From Xanthostigma xanthostigma (Eukaryota > Arthropoda > Insecta > Raphidioptera > Raphidiidae), in contig OY754475.1 of NCBI GenBank assembly GCA_963575645.1, positions 1 through 64,000 of the forward strand: a stretch of DNA of 64,000 nucleotides, written 5' to 3'. The translations under genes and the position numbers were made by a program. Positions within the stretch are counted from its first letter, which is position 1. Every line of letters begins with the position of its first letter. The notes under the pieces are model-generated. The model searched no databases. It was not told the DNA's origin and worked only from the letters and a program-made list of their open reading frames with translations. Of this stretch, positions 44,054-56,200 are shown one piece after another.

Positions 44054-47000
44054 TCAATCGTCGAACTTTATACTGTTGACGGTCATGTCGATGGCTCCGC
44101 CGCGATACGACCCGCGCTTCTTCTTCGTTTTCTCCTGGCGAAACGACTTGCCGCGACACTTCTTCAGGTCGAGATTAGCCTTCTCGCCCCACGAACCCCG
44201 AGCACCCCTCTGGAAAAAAAAAGCATTTCGCATTTATTAACAGAATATTATATATTTTGCAGTGTCTATTTGTAAGCTTTGTTCACAAACGTGGCGGGAT
44301 TCAACAATGCGCACGCGTAAAAAAATTTACCTTTGTAGTAACGTTTTAATCGAAAGTGATTTTTTTATTTTGCGGCGCGTCACCACCGGCTGCGCCCATT
44401 CCGGTGTTCTTGTTGCCGAAACCGCCGCGGTTGCCGCCGAAACCGCCTCTGCCGCCACCGAACCCACCTCTGCCGCCGCCGCCTCCGCGACCGCCTCCAA
44501 AACCACCCCCGCGACCTCCACCGAACCCACCCCCGCGACCGCCCCCGAACCCGCCACCGCGACCGCCGAAACTCTTTCTGAACCCGCCCCGGTCTCCTCC
44601 CTCGCCGTCTTTGTCGTTTCTTTCCCCGCCGAAACTCTTTCTGAACCCTCCTCTGTTTCCACCGAAACCACCGTCTTTATCCCCAAAACTTCTTCTTCCG
44701 CCTCTATCTCCGCCGCCGCCCCATCGACCGCGGCCCCCCCTATCGCCGCCGCCTCCGCGACCGCCCCTTCTATTTCCGTCGCCGAACGAGTCGCGATTCT
44801 TAAAGCTATCGTCTCTGTTTCCGTCGTTCTATTCAATCGAATCCAGCGGCGAGTGCAATTAACGTACATGAAAAGAAAAGAAAAAAAAACAGACAATTAG
44901 TTCTCAGTAATGTAAGGCCGCCAACGATCGATAATTATGAAACTGTGACGGTCAAAAGAAAAATCACTTGGAGAGATAAACAATTAAACCTCACCGTTTA
45001 TGGAAAAACAGTGAAACACTAAGCGGGCCCCTTTCAAACGAATTGTCTACTTTTTTCCCTTTTGTGAGGTTTAATCGTTACCTTTGCCTCAAATGAGTTG
45101 TCCTTCACCCTCGGGTCTATTTCGATCTCGTCGTCTCTAATTCGCCGGAACGGTGAATTCTTCGAGATCTGTAACATTTTGTTTATATTTTTTGAAAGTC
45201 ACGTGGCCGTGAGTTTTCCTTGCACGAAATCGGCAGAGATAAAAATAAAACAAAAAGCGGTATTATTTTTGTAATTACCTTCTCGTCGTTTCCGTTCGTT
45301 TCAGCTTTCACGAAATTCGAGTACGCCGGCTTCTTCGCACTCTGTGGCTGCTCGTCGTTTTCGGCTTTCCGTTTCTTACCCTTGCCGGGAGTTTGTTCGC
45401 TTACGGACTCGACTTTGTTATCCTCGTCGCCGGACGAATCTTCGGAACTCTTCTCTTTCTTTTGTTTCTTTCCGGCAGGTTTGACGGGTGTCTTTGAAAT
45501 AGGTGCTTTTACTGGCGCCGCATCGTCGTCGTCGTCCGACGACGAATCGTCGGTCTTCTTCGGCGGGGCCGCCGCAGGTTTTTTATCGCTGTCGTCCGAC
45601 GAATCTTCGGAGCTCGATTCGTCTTTCTTTGCGGCGACCGGTTTTGGTGTTGCCGCCTTATTAGCTATAAATAAAAAAACATTTAGTCGTATTACAAAGA
45701 TAAACTCGAGCGTTTTTAAACTAGAAGCGCTGAAAAGTAATTACTTAAAACTAGAAGCGCTTGTTTTTTCGCAGCAGGCTCGACATCAGACTCATCGCTG
45801 TCCGATTCTGAATCTTCGCTGCTCGACTCCTTCTTTTTCGCGGCAACGACGGCCGGTTTTTGTTTGCCGGCGGGGGTCTGTTTCGCAGCGGGTTTCTCGT
45901 CTTCCGAGCTGGAATCATCGCTGCTCGATTCTTGTTTCTTTGCCGGCAAAGGAGTTTTCTTGTGCGCAGACACGGGCTTCTTCGCGACCGGCGTCTTGAC
46001 TTCCTCCTCGTCGTCCGAACTAGAATCGTCGCTGCTCGATTGCTTTTTAGCGACAACGGCAGGTTTCTGAGCTACGTTCGCTTTTGCGGGCTCCTCTTCG
46101 GAGCTGGAGTCTTCCGAACTGGACGCTGCTTTTTTAATCGGTGTTTTCTGTTGACTCTGTTGTTTAGCGGGCGCTTTTTTTTGCTGGGGCGTTGCCGTTG
46201 GTTTTTTGGCTGTGGTCTCTTCTTCGTCTGAACTGTCACTGTCACTGCTGCTGCTTTCGTTCTTTTTGGCAGGCGTTTTCTGTTGGGGCGCCGCCTTGGC
46301 AGGCGTTTTCTGTTGTGGTGCCGGCTTCTTGGCGTCTTCGTCTGAACTACTATCGTCACTACTGCTCGATTCGGCTTTGTTTTGTTTTTTTACCGCGGGC
46401 GTCGGCTGTTTTTTCTGTTGTGCGGCAGCGACGGTCTGCTTGTTTGGAACAAGCGTAGGCGCGTCATCTTCATCCGACGAACTGTCTTCACTGCTACTCG
46501 GTTTTTTCTTTTTCGTAACTACAGTCGGCTTAATCGGAGTGGTCTACAAATCAAATTGCTTATCTTTAAAACCGTTCTCATGTTTCTAATAAGATTACTG
46601 ACAAAACTAAACAAAATTAAACAATACCTTAACTGGTGGTTTCTGTGTAGGTTTTTCATTTTCACTACTCGATTCTTCCGATGAGCTAGATTTGGCTACT
46701 TTAGACCCGGGAGATTTTTTTGGAGCTACACCGTTTTGAACAGCTACTGTTTTTTTATTCTGCGTAGATTCTTCTTCTGATTCGCTACTGGAATCATCCG
46801 AACTGTCGGCTGCAGCTTTTAGTTGTAATGGCTGTTTTGTTAATTTTTCATATTTTGATATTATTTCCGTTAAATTTGGGAAAGCCTTCGGCGTTGCTAG
46901 CTAAAAAGTAAAAAGAAAAAAAACATGACAAAATATAAAACGTACAACAAACAACAATCGATGAGACCACGTTTTCGAAAAACTATCAAAGATATAAGAA

Positions 47001-47279
47001 AAGACAATATAAAGATGCTGAATTAATACCCATAAAATTATTTAATAACAACGATTCACTAAATATTATAAAAGTAAATGCCATCCGGCATATTCGTAAA
47101 AACACGTGGTGTACCACGGTTTTACAAGCTTAAAATTTTGTAAAAATACAACGCGATATACATAAATGAAAAACGAGTACACTTACGGCATGTGTTTTAT
47201 TTTTAAAAACGTTGGCTAAATTTTTATCAACTTTTAATAAATAGTTGTACACTAAAGCGTTCGCGATTTTCTCAGCCAT
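44054..47279 (-). CDS. Nopp140: Nopp140 / NOLC1 nucleolar phosphoprotein (SRP40-tail form)
   Basis: Six exons, 47187-47279, 46628-46900, 45745-46543, 45279-45664, 45082-45168 and 44054-44209, join in matching phase to give 597 aa. Exon 1 is a LisH-like N-terminus (MAEKIANALVYNYLLKVDK). The middle is built of alternating acidic Ser clusters (SSSEDSSSDE-like, CK2-type sites) and Lys/Ala/Pro-rich spacers, the hallmark of Nopp140. The C-terminus is the SRP40 domain: SPFRRIRDDEIEIDPRVKDNSFEAK across two exons, then GSWGEKAN, GKSFRQEKTKKKRGSYRGG and VNSIKFDD. Nopp140 chaperones box C/D and H/ACA snoRNPs between Cajal bodies and the nucleolus. A different last exon (RGG) lies between the last two exons. 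A ~30-base duplication flanks the donor at 45745. Confidence 0.95.
44233..44238 (-). terminator. Intronic polyadenylation signal for the Nopp140 RGG form
   Basis: AATAAA on the minus strand between the RGG stop and the SRP40 exon. Use is inferred from position. Confidence 0.45.
44346..44828 (-). CDS. Nopp140: RGG-tail alternative terminal exon of Nopp140
   Basis: An open exon of 160 codons plus TAA, entered in phase 0 like the SRP40 exon. It starts NDGNRDDSFKNRDSFGDG and continues with more than fifteen RGG/GGR/GGF units before ending GGDAPQNKKITFD. Drosophila makes Nopp140-True and Nopp140-RGG by the same choice of 3' exon; the RGG domain resembles that of nucleolin and fibrillarin and binds RNA. 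The predicted protein has 706 aa. The acceptor (GATTGAATAG) has a poor pyrimidine tract just before it, but a long T/C tract lies about 40 bases upstream, which would suit regulated use. AATAAA at 44233-44238, 108 bases after the stop and inside the final intron, would give this form its own 3' end. Confidence 0.82.
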   Translation of the reverse strand, partial: NDGNRDDSFKNRDSFGDGNRRGGRGGGGDRGGRGRWGGGGDRGGRRSFGDKDGGFGGNRGGFRKSFGGERNDKDGEGGDRGGFRKSFGGRGGGFGGGRGGGFGGGRGGGFGGGRGGGGGRGGFGGGRGGFGGNRGGFGNKNTGMGAAGGDAPQNKKITFD

Positions 47280-50185
47280 TTTCAGCACTACACGATGCGT
47301 CGTTTTATAAAAGAATATGGTTGTCAATCACACACGAGGTTATTAGGTTATGAGAATAGAGAACGTTCACTTTTGAGTACTCCTTGTTGTCTGTACTTTC
47401 AACAATTCACTGCTTCAAATGAGTAAATTTATTATTCGAGGCGTCTTTATATTCCTCTAATGGTTATAAATTTGTTTACCTGTACGAAATTTTACCTGAA
47501 AATGTTTCATAAAAACTAATTACAATCGCATTAATAAATAATTTGTAATTTATATTTCAGGTATAACCTAACTTTTTCTAAGAAACGTCATCGATAAGCC
47601 AGTGGCAGGGTTGAAATTTAAAATGGAGGGGCACTGAACAAATTTTTGAAATTACTGGGACAATATTATATTTTGTTACAAAATCGACAAATATACTCTG
47701 TACTTACCCGATAGACTGGAAGATTAAAGTTTTCTATTTTTACTGAAACATTTTTGATGGGATTTCGAGGTTCCATTGGACGTCGCACCTGTAAATATAT
47801 CGGAAGCTCCGGGTTTCATTTGACTTCGCGACAGAATCCGCTAACTGAATGAAAAATCAAGTGTTTTCTCGATACCATACTTCAATTTCTCGTCATCTTC
47901 TTTTACTTCAGATGGAGTATATTTTATACAAGTTTATTTCTTTTTTATTTATCATTTTCTTTATTATTGTAAGCTATATACGCTTTATGTAAATATTATT
48001 TCTTTTATAACAAATAATACCTGTACCAAAGAATATAATAAATTTTGACAGAAAAAATGTACAATTGTAAAATTTTTCACAGAAATCTATTTACAGTATT
48101 CTATCCAGATATATGAATAATAATAAAATATCTCTTGTCAGAAGAAAATAATAGAAAAACAAAACAATTATAATATATAACAGGTTTTTATTAAAATAAA
48201 AAGATAAGAAAATAAAATAAACGCAGCGCCGATCAAACACGCAAATTGATCTTTGGTTTAATGTTCGAATTGTGAAATTTGGAAAATTATACAGCAGACG
48301 AAAAACTGTTCTCTCGCAGTTGTTTCTAGAGTAGAATTTTCAAAAATGGAAATCTCCAATTCGACCATTCAGCTAACGATTTTAATTCGTTTGACCCTCG
48401 CATCGTTAACAATGGAAAATACTATCGTTTTGTTTTTCTCGTTTTTAAAGTCGCGCCAAAAATGTTATCGATTTGCACAAATCGAACGTCATTTATCAAA
48501 AGTCTATTGAGTGCAGACACAGTGGCTTCCATTATAAAATAAACTAAAGAGCCAAGAAAATAAAATTTCACATAGAAGCGGAAATTAGAGTATGGCACAA
48601 TTTTTTTTTCTACCGTGTATTTAAAAAATTACATAAAAATTAATGGAAACCGCGGTATCGTTCCTAAATCAAGTGTTTGAATATTTCAATAATGGATTTT
48701 CTGTTAATCTAAACACTTGTGTAAAGAATTCAAAAGAAAGAGTGCACTAATGACTCTAACCCTACAATCTAAATGAAGTGTACAAAAAATATATATATAT
48801 ATATTCTATAATAATTACTATAATAAAATAAATTTCTCTCTTCTAAATCTAAGAAAATTTATATATATTTATAAGTATATTTTTATACCAAACATGATGG
48901 AAGAGATGCGTTCGTGCAAATTTTTTTTTTTCTCATTCCTCCATCATTAACAAAATACTCGACCATTTCATACCGACCGCGCTATCCGAGAACACATTAA
49001 TATTTAGATGATTATTCCCGGGGGAAAAAACGAGAATGTCATTTAAATTTTTGGTCAGAACGTGTCTCATAAGCCAGTCGGATAATATGCTAAATCGAGA
49101 ACATGTACGTCTCGAGCAAGTTTGGTTAAGATAAAACAAAACCGAAATTTTTTCAACTGTTTTTTTAAAAGATACATGCAGGTAAGTTGAGAATTTTTTT
49201 TGAGACGTACATATAACCATCGATTTGCCATCGTACGATTAATAAAACAAAAAAACACACCATTGACGCAAATTTTATAACGCGAGTGAATTTACTCTTG
49301 TATACACCTAATTTGTGTACGCGTTTTAAAATTCTCGAGGCTGTCTCGTTTGTTGAGCGAAATGTAAACTGATTTTACTTCTATTAATCGTACGATGTGT
49401 GCCGGTCTGAAATTTGAAATATATAATCTTTTATAAATGCCTAAGATCTTAACATAATACTTTTTCATCTTATTTAAATTAGCTGCCATCCTTTTCTACA
49501 AAGTGTGGACGTACATTATTTATTCATTTTCACTTCTTCTTTTCTTTTTTAACGGACGAAACTCGTTACCGTTTAACAATGTGCGTCCGCGATTTATAAA
49601 AACCCTGCACTAGAAGTCATTTTTTATCAAAAACAGAATATGTATAATATATAATAACAACGATGGACCCACTTTTCCTGTGTTTGATATGAAATTGAAA
49701 TCATATTTATGGACGTAATGGTTTAGTCTTAAGCTCGCTACTTTGTTTTTCTTGTATACCTTAAAAAATTTGTTCCAATAATAAAAACAGTCGATTAGAG
49801 CTGGGATTATTTATCGATTAATAAAATCCGATATCAATAAACGAGATATCGATTCAGTGTCAGTCATTTTGTCACATTTTGAGCCAATTACGCTTGTATA
49901 TTGAGCAAAGGACCGCATGTGAAATTCAGTTCAGGTAAACACGTTCAGCTGCATGAACGCAAATATCCTTTCGGCTCGCGTTTACAGGTTCTATTTTTGT
50001 TTATAAAACAAACGAAAGACATCAAAAAAAAAAGACAGCGAAACCGCGTAAATGCAACTTTGATATAGTTTGAAATAAAATCGCGCTTTTATAACGGTGC
50101 TTTTTTTTATAAAAATTTACAAGGCCAGAAAAGTTGGTGTTAGAGATAATTCTAATTGTTTTCTTTTTAAATACGGATTAACCAT
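47280..50185. other. Intergenic between Nopp140 and canoe
   Basis: About 2.9 kb of AT-rich sequence with the Nopp140 promoter on its left and the canoe 3' end on its right. Short frames on the minus strand have no support. No mobile element or RNA gene was recognised. Confidence 0.5.
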
Positions 50186-50191
50186 TTTATT
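50186..50191 (-). terminator. Polyadenylation signal of canoe
   Basis: AATAAA on the minus strand, 85 bases after the canoe stop codon. Confidence 0.6.
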
Positions 50192-50275
50192 GCTATGATG
50201 AGCCGTAACAAAGAAACGTCTCATTCTAATCTTCAAACGAGAGATTCATGAAATCAGAGGTTAAGAGATCCCGAA

Positions 50276-53200
50276 TCAATGAACGGGCGTTGAAGGGCTC
50301 GCAATATTATCAATGTCACGCTGAGCTCTCGATATTTTACTACGATCTTTAGGGGTGTCCTGCTCACCTGTCTCCATTGCAAACATTTTCATTTTTTCCT
50401 TGAACGATAATTTTTCAGGTATTTTTTCTTGGCCGCTCGCTTGCTTCTGAGCCTGCTGTTCGGCCAATCGTCTCGTACGAGGGTCTCTGTACACTTCTTG
50501 CGCGCCAATGACGCCGGGCGTAGCTCCCGCTATCAAAGTATCTGTGGGAGTTGTCGGGGATGCTAACATACTCTCCGCGGCAGAGATGAACTTCTGCAAA
50601 AGGAAAAAAGAGTTCACGTCGCAAGTGCGAACGTATTTGAAACGAACCGAAAAAGCGAACGACATACGTTAGGATCCTCCCGGACAGCTTCCAATTGTTC
50701 GGCAACGAAAGCCGAATTCGACGACGAAGCCGTACTGTTTTCGTGTTGAGAAAAACTTTGCATTGCCGACGCGGAACTTCCGCCGTTGCCGTTATCGTTA
50801 AACGACACGCGCTTAGGACCCGCTGCAGTCAACGTTTCTGCCCGCAACGAGCTGCCAGTTCGTAACGACATGACCGCGTAACTCGAACCTCTTTCCGGAG
50901 GAGGCGGCGCTCCACTATTGAACAGAAAACAAATTAATTTGCTCGCATTCTCAACATCAATAAAACAACACGACGTACCTGCTATCGTTTTGAACGTTGT
51001 TTCCTAGCGACAGCGCGCTCAAATTATTTGTGATATTCGGGGCGGCGTTCGAACTCGACGCATTGCCAGCCACTTGAACGGCGTCCCTTTTCGACGGACT
51101 GTTCGGACCGGACACCTTCAGAATACCGGCAGGCGCGGACGCGGCCGTCGCCGGAGGGGCCGTCGAAGGTACGGGAGGCGGACCTTGTCCCGAGTTCGAA
51201 TTCGACTGCTCGGGAGCGGTTACGCCCGCGCCGTTGTTGTTGTTAGTAGACGACTGCTGTTGGGCGCGCGTCGATACGAGAGAAACCGGAGTGATGCTCG
51301 ACACCATCGTACTGCTTACCGGTTGCGGTGAGTACGGTGTGGAAATAGTACTCTCCTGCGAATCGAAATAACACAATCATTAAAAAGAAGAGAAAATCGA
51401 TTTATATTAAATTTAGCCTTTGCTTTATTTAGTTCGAGCTCCCTTTATTCTACTATATTCATTGTTAATTGTTAATTGATTATGTTCGTTCGAAAGACGA
51501 AATATAATTCAGCGTTTTTTAATATTTTTTCGAACTAACGCAATCTTACCGTTTCTATTTCATCGTCCAAAGCACTCTCTTGAGCCCTTCTCTGAAAATC
51601 TCTTTCGAGTTTAAGCGCCCTCAGCTGTTCTTCTTGTTTGGACGACCGAGTCGGCAGCGCGCTCAGTTCGGCAATTTGTCTGTCGCGCCACTGTCTCGCC
51701 TGTTGTCTTCTCGCTTCTTGTTCTTTCTCTCTTTCCTCTCTCTCCCACGGATTCGTGGCGGGACTCGCCTTGGCCGTAGGTGACTCTTTCGGAGTCGTAT
51801 AGAACGCTCCTTTCGGAGGCTCCGACATGCTCGCCGTGTACAACGGATGCGTAGAGCTCGGGGGTAGCGGCGGCGTAGATTCTTCCGGTCCTCCGGTCGG
51901 ATTTCTTTTCGGTCCGGCCGAGTTCGAATAAGGTTTCGGAGCTACCGGAGGACTCAACGGAGCTTTGTGGTAGCCCGACGAATTGGTGTACTGTTGTTGA
52001 TAGCCGGGCGAGGTAGGCGGCTGCTGCTGCTGCTGCTGTTGTTGTTGTTGTTGGTGAACGGAACTGCTCGAATTGAAACCATACTGCTGCTGCTGTTGTT
52101 GATAATTTCTATAGTTTCCGTGATAATCTCGGCCGGCGTTGTAGGACGAGTCGCTGCTTTGAGCCGAAAGCATCGTATGCTGTTGATAATTATTTTCGTT
52201 GCTTCTCGGAGACAGCGGAGCGTTGACGTGACTCAAATTCAGAGATTTCGGCGGCATCCGATTGTCCGCCGCCGCTTGTTGCGTCGGTGAGAATTGTTGA
52301 TAGGTACTCGGAATGTTTGAACTGTAGCCCGTATTTGAATAAGACGACGGAGACAGAGGTCCCTGCTGCTGATTGTAATTCGACTGCTGTAAATACGAGT
52401 TGGGCGACATCATCTGTTGATTGTACGTTCCCGGCGAACCGTTCGGCACGAAGTTGCGTCCTTGCTGCAGCTGCTGCTGTCTTCGTCTGATCACTTCGTC
52501 GGTCATTTCGGCTATCTTAGCTTGGCCTCTTGCCAGAGCCGACATGCTCGCGTGCTGTCTGAAATGCTGGCCGTCGTTTATCTGTTGCTGATTCAACGCC
52601 GAATGCGATTGGCTAGTTTTCATTAAGCTTTGCGGATCGCCGTTCGCCGAATGATAATAGCCCGGGCCGATCGGCGACGAGTGATTTTGCTGTTGTGTTT
52701 TGAGGTTCGGTATCGACTGGTGGTGATGCAGTTGTTGTTGAGGCATGTTCGGAGGACGCGTCGCAGGCTGACTCGGAACGTGATGAGGATGCTGCAACTG
52801 TTGGCTCGACGAACCGCCGATCATTTGCTGATGTTGCTGAAGTGGACTGTTCGAATAATACGCCGAAGCCGGACGTTGCTGTTGGCTGTTCAATATATTG
52901 TTTGAGTGAAGTGAGTTTTGCGAGCTGCGCAACGCGGACGATCTGTAAAAGATATCGAATCTTATTTTACGTCAAGCCTATATAAACTAAAATGTTTCGT
53001 GAGCAAAAAAGTAAATAAAGAAAAGAACAATTGCACTTTATCATAAATATTAATACGTTAAGGTTAAAGATGTTTGCCTCCCTTTTTAGAAAAAACCACA
53101 CAATTTCTCCACAAAAATTATATATCATTTTACAGATAATCGCTTGCTCTACTGACATCGACAACTAAAAAATTTATTATTGCTTTTGTTTTTGTAAATT

Positions 53201-56200
53201 AATTAAAATACAGCAACGCTGAACAACGTCTGCCATCTAACGGCTTTAATTTTGAAACAGCGAGTAACGCTGAACGTCACAGCAATGCTGCATGATGCCA
53301 TCTGAGTTAGCTCAACGCTTTTGCTACTTGCGCCTCTATATGACAATTTTAGTAAAATATTTCTTTTACAACAAAAAGAAGAACGTTATAAGCAGTGTGC
53401 AAAATTAGAAACGAATTGAATACCTGCAATCATATTTAAAAAATAATTTTATAAAGTAATAATAATTATTATACTTATTTAGTGCGAATAATTCGCACAG
53501 GTCACACTAGTTATTATAATAATTACCTGTCGCTCAGCTGCGAGTTGGTCGCGCCGCTCGGAGGAAGTTGCGAAGGATTCGCCATATCTCTGTTGCCTGT
53601 CGCTCCGCTATTTCTATAAACGCTCAAGTTCTGATAGAACCCTTGATCCTGCTGCTGCGACTGATTCGTCGCGCCGCCCCCGGGCGAGACGAGGTTGTGA
53701 ACGGACCTACTCTTGACTTGTCCGACGGCGGTTGCGGCTCCGCCCGTCGCGTTGATACTGTTGCTCGACGAAGCCCTGCTATAACCAGGATTGAATACGT
53801 CGTGGTGCGACTGAGCCTGCTGGCCTTGAGGGCGTTGTTGAGCCGCAGTCGCCGCGTGAGTCGCGCCGTCACCCGGAACGACTTGGTGCAGCGCCGGAAC
53901 CGATTTCGACGCCGCTATCGTCGGTCTCTGGTGATGGTGGTCGGCAATCGACGTCGTATCGGCCGAATTGGCAAATCGAGACGGTATGTCGCGTTCAGAC
54001 ATTCGTCTCGGACCTGCTGTGAAAAGAAGAAATGTAATGTTTGTGTAAAACCACACTAGTTTCTAACGATCTACAAAAGCAGTCGGGAAAGTCACTTCTA
54101 TTTTTTTTTTTACTTCTTTAGAAATACTAAAACGAAGAAAACAATCAAACAAATGCAATAATTTTATCGTCGTTGACATATCTAGTGACAATGCTTTAGG
54201 TCAGGTCAACATTGATAAAACGATTTGATTTGTTGGACTGTTTGTTGTTTTCTTCCTTTTAGTGCATTTTAATAAAAGCTTGTTATTTTACTTGTATTTT
54301 TTATTTCTCTTTCGGTCACGTACTCTAATAAGCACCAAACGCAGGCTATGAAAAAATCCCGACTGCGGCATCGGGCCACGGTTATCAGACTGTGTCGTAT
54401 TGTCATCGATACTGCATGGGTATGCAAAATTTCAAAATAATCTTACTAATGAATAGAGTGGAAATGATCGTCAAAATCGACTTGCAAAATTTGATCCGAC
54501 CGGACCGACTGACTGATAAACATGTGAAGCCGAATAAATGCTCGTAAAAACGAACGGTGCTCTACGAAACTTCTGAAAGGACTGCTGCGTTAGTTCAGAC
54601 GTCACAGACTTATGAATCTGTCCTTCTTTCATATTCAATAACAATCAACATGCGAAAACATTAAACATAAAAAAGGTAAATAAAATAAAACCATGCAAAA
54701 TATCTCGAATAAGAAACCATTAAATCAATTCCTGAAAATCAAAGAATAATAAATTATAAAATTAAAACTGAAATATAAATATAAATCGTTTTTTTTCTTT
54801 TTTATAATCGGTGTGTCTGATAAAAAAAAGTGCACGTCTAAATACATAAATTTCGTTTGTGAACTATAATTTGAACATCCAAGTAACAGAACGAAACAAA
54901 ATAACTTATATAAGCAAACACCGAAATATTTACTGATTTTTGTTTTTTAGCATTCCTTACGCAGGTCGACCGGCCTCCTGTGCTGTTGCCTGCTCCAAGG
55001 AGTATAATAAAAGGCTTGATCGCGTAAGAATGCTTCTAATCGTTTGCGTTCGTAGCTCTGTTGATAGAGATGTTGCGAGAACACGTTGATGAATCTGGGA
55101 CATTTCGATCGTATTTCGTCTATTTCGAGCGAACAATCGTTTCCGAACAATTTCGGATCGACACAGCGAACGCTCAAGTCGGTACAGCTCTGAGTCAGCC
55201 TGCCGGTCTTTGTCGGCGTTTCGATTTTCGCCGTGACGGGGCAAGTTTTTTTCGCTCGTCTGCAGCACTTCTTCACCAATAGTCGATTGTACATCGGGAC
55301 TGGCGTTTTTGACACGTTCGGAACACTTTTCGTCTTGTACAGTTTCGAATCGATAATTATCAGCGGTTTAGGTTTCGCCGATCGACATTTCCTAGAATAT
55401 TGGACGGCGTCTTTGTTTTTTAAGCCGCCCTCCGAATCGCTACGGTCGGCCGCACTCGGTTTTCTTTCCGTGGGCGTTCCGCGTCGATCGGAACTTTTCC
55501 TTCTAGTGACGATGTACGATTCTGGAAATTTCTTTCCGACTCTGTCGTTCGGCGAATACACTCGAACTTCGTTATTTTGCGCGCCTCTTTTCCTATCGGT
55601 CAATCTTTCCAGGCTTCCGTACTTTACAAGTGGCCTGTTTAAAAACGGTTCGCCCGTCGAATACTTGGTCGCGAGTTCTTCGCAGCTCACCGATTTGATC
55701 GAATTGTTTTTGAACGCACATTCGGGGCTCGGCATGCGTTCGCTGATGACAGAAATCTCGTTGGTGCTATCGAAATCGCCCGAAACGGCTTTCAGCGTCG
55801 AAGACTCGTCCAAAAGAAACGAAACGTTTTCGCTGCTCTGACAACGGCGCGAGACCTCTTCGCGGCTTCCGCAATTGTACGACTCGTTGCTTTTTAGTTC
55901 AGTCGATCGATTACTTCCGTCGACGTTGGGAAAGGTTCTTCGTCTTTTAAACTTATCGAACGTCACTCTTTTGTTTCCGCAGTTCACGGACCACCGTTCG
56001 CTGCCGAACTTCTTCGACAACAAATTCCGCCGAACAAACTCGTTATCGGAGCGTTTACAGGAAAGGCATTCGTTGCCGTGACACTTTTCACCGTCGCTTA
56101 TCGATTTAAGCGACCCGCTTTTCGATTCGTACGGAAAATCGTCGTCCAACGGAATCATATTATCGTTATAATTATCATCGTCGCTCACAGATCGACAGAA

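Noticed and set aside
44262-44900. Plus-strand Pro-rich and Ala/Thr-rich frames opposite the Nopp140 tail
   Set aside because: They are mirror images of the Gly/Arg codons of the RGG exon, which has family support on the minus strand.
45860-46589. Plus-strand Ser/Phe/Leu-rich frames opposite Nopp140
   Set aside because: They arise from the GAX/TCX codons of the acidic Ser clusters on the minus strand.
53040-53164. A small conserved protein encoded by both canoe intronic repeats
   Set aside because: The similar frames follow from shared repeat DNA; they are interrupted and differ in length.
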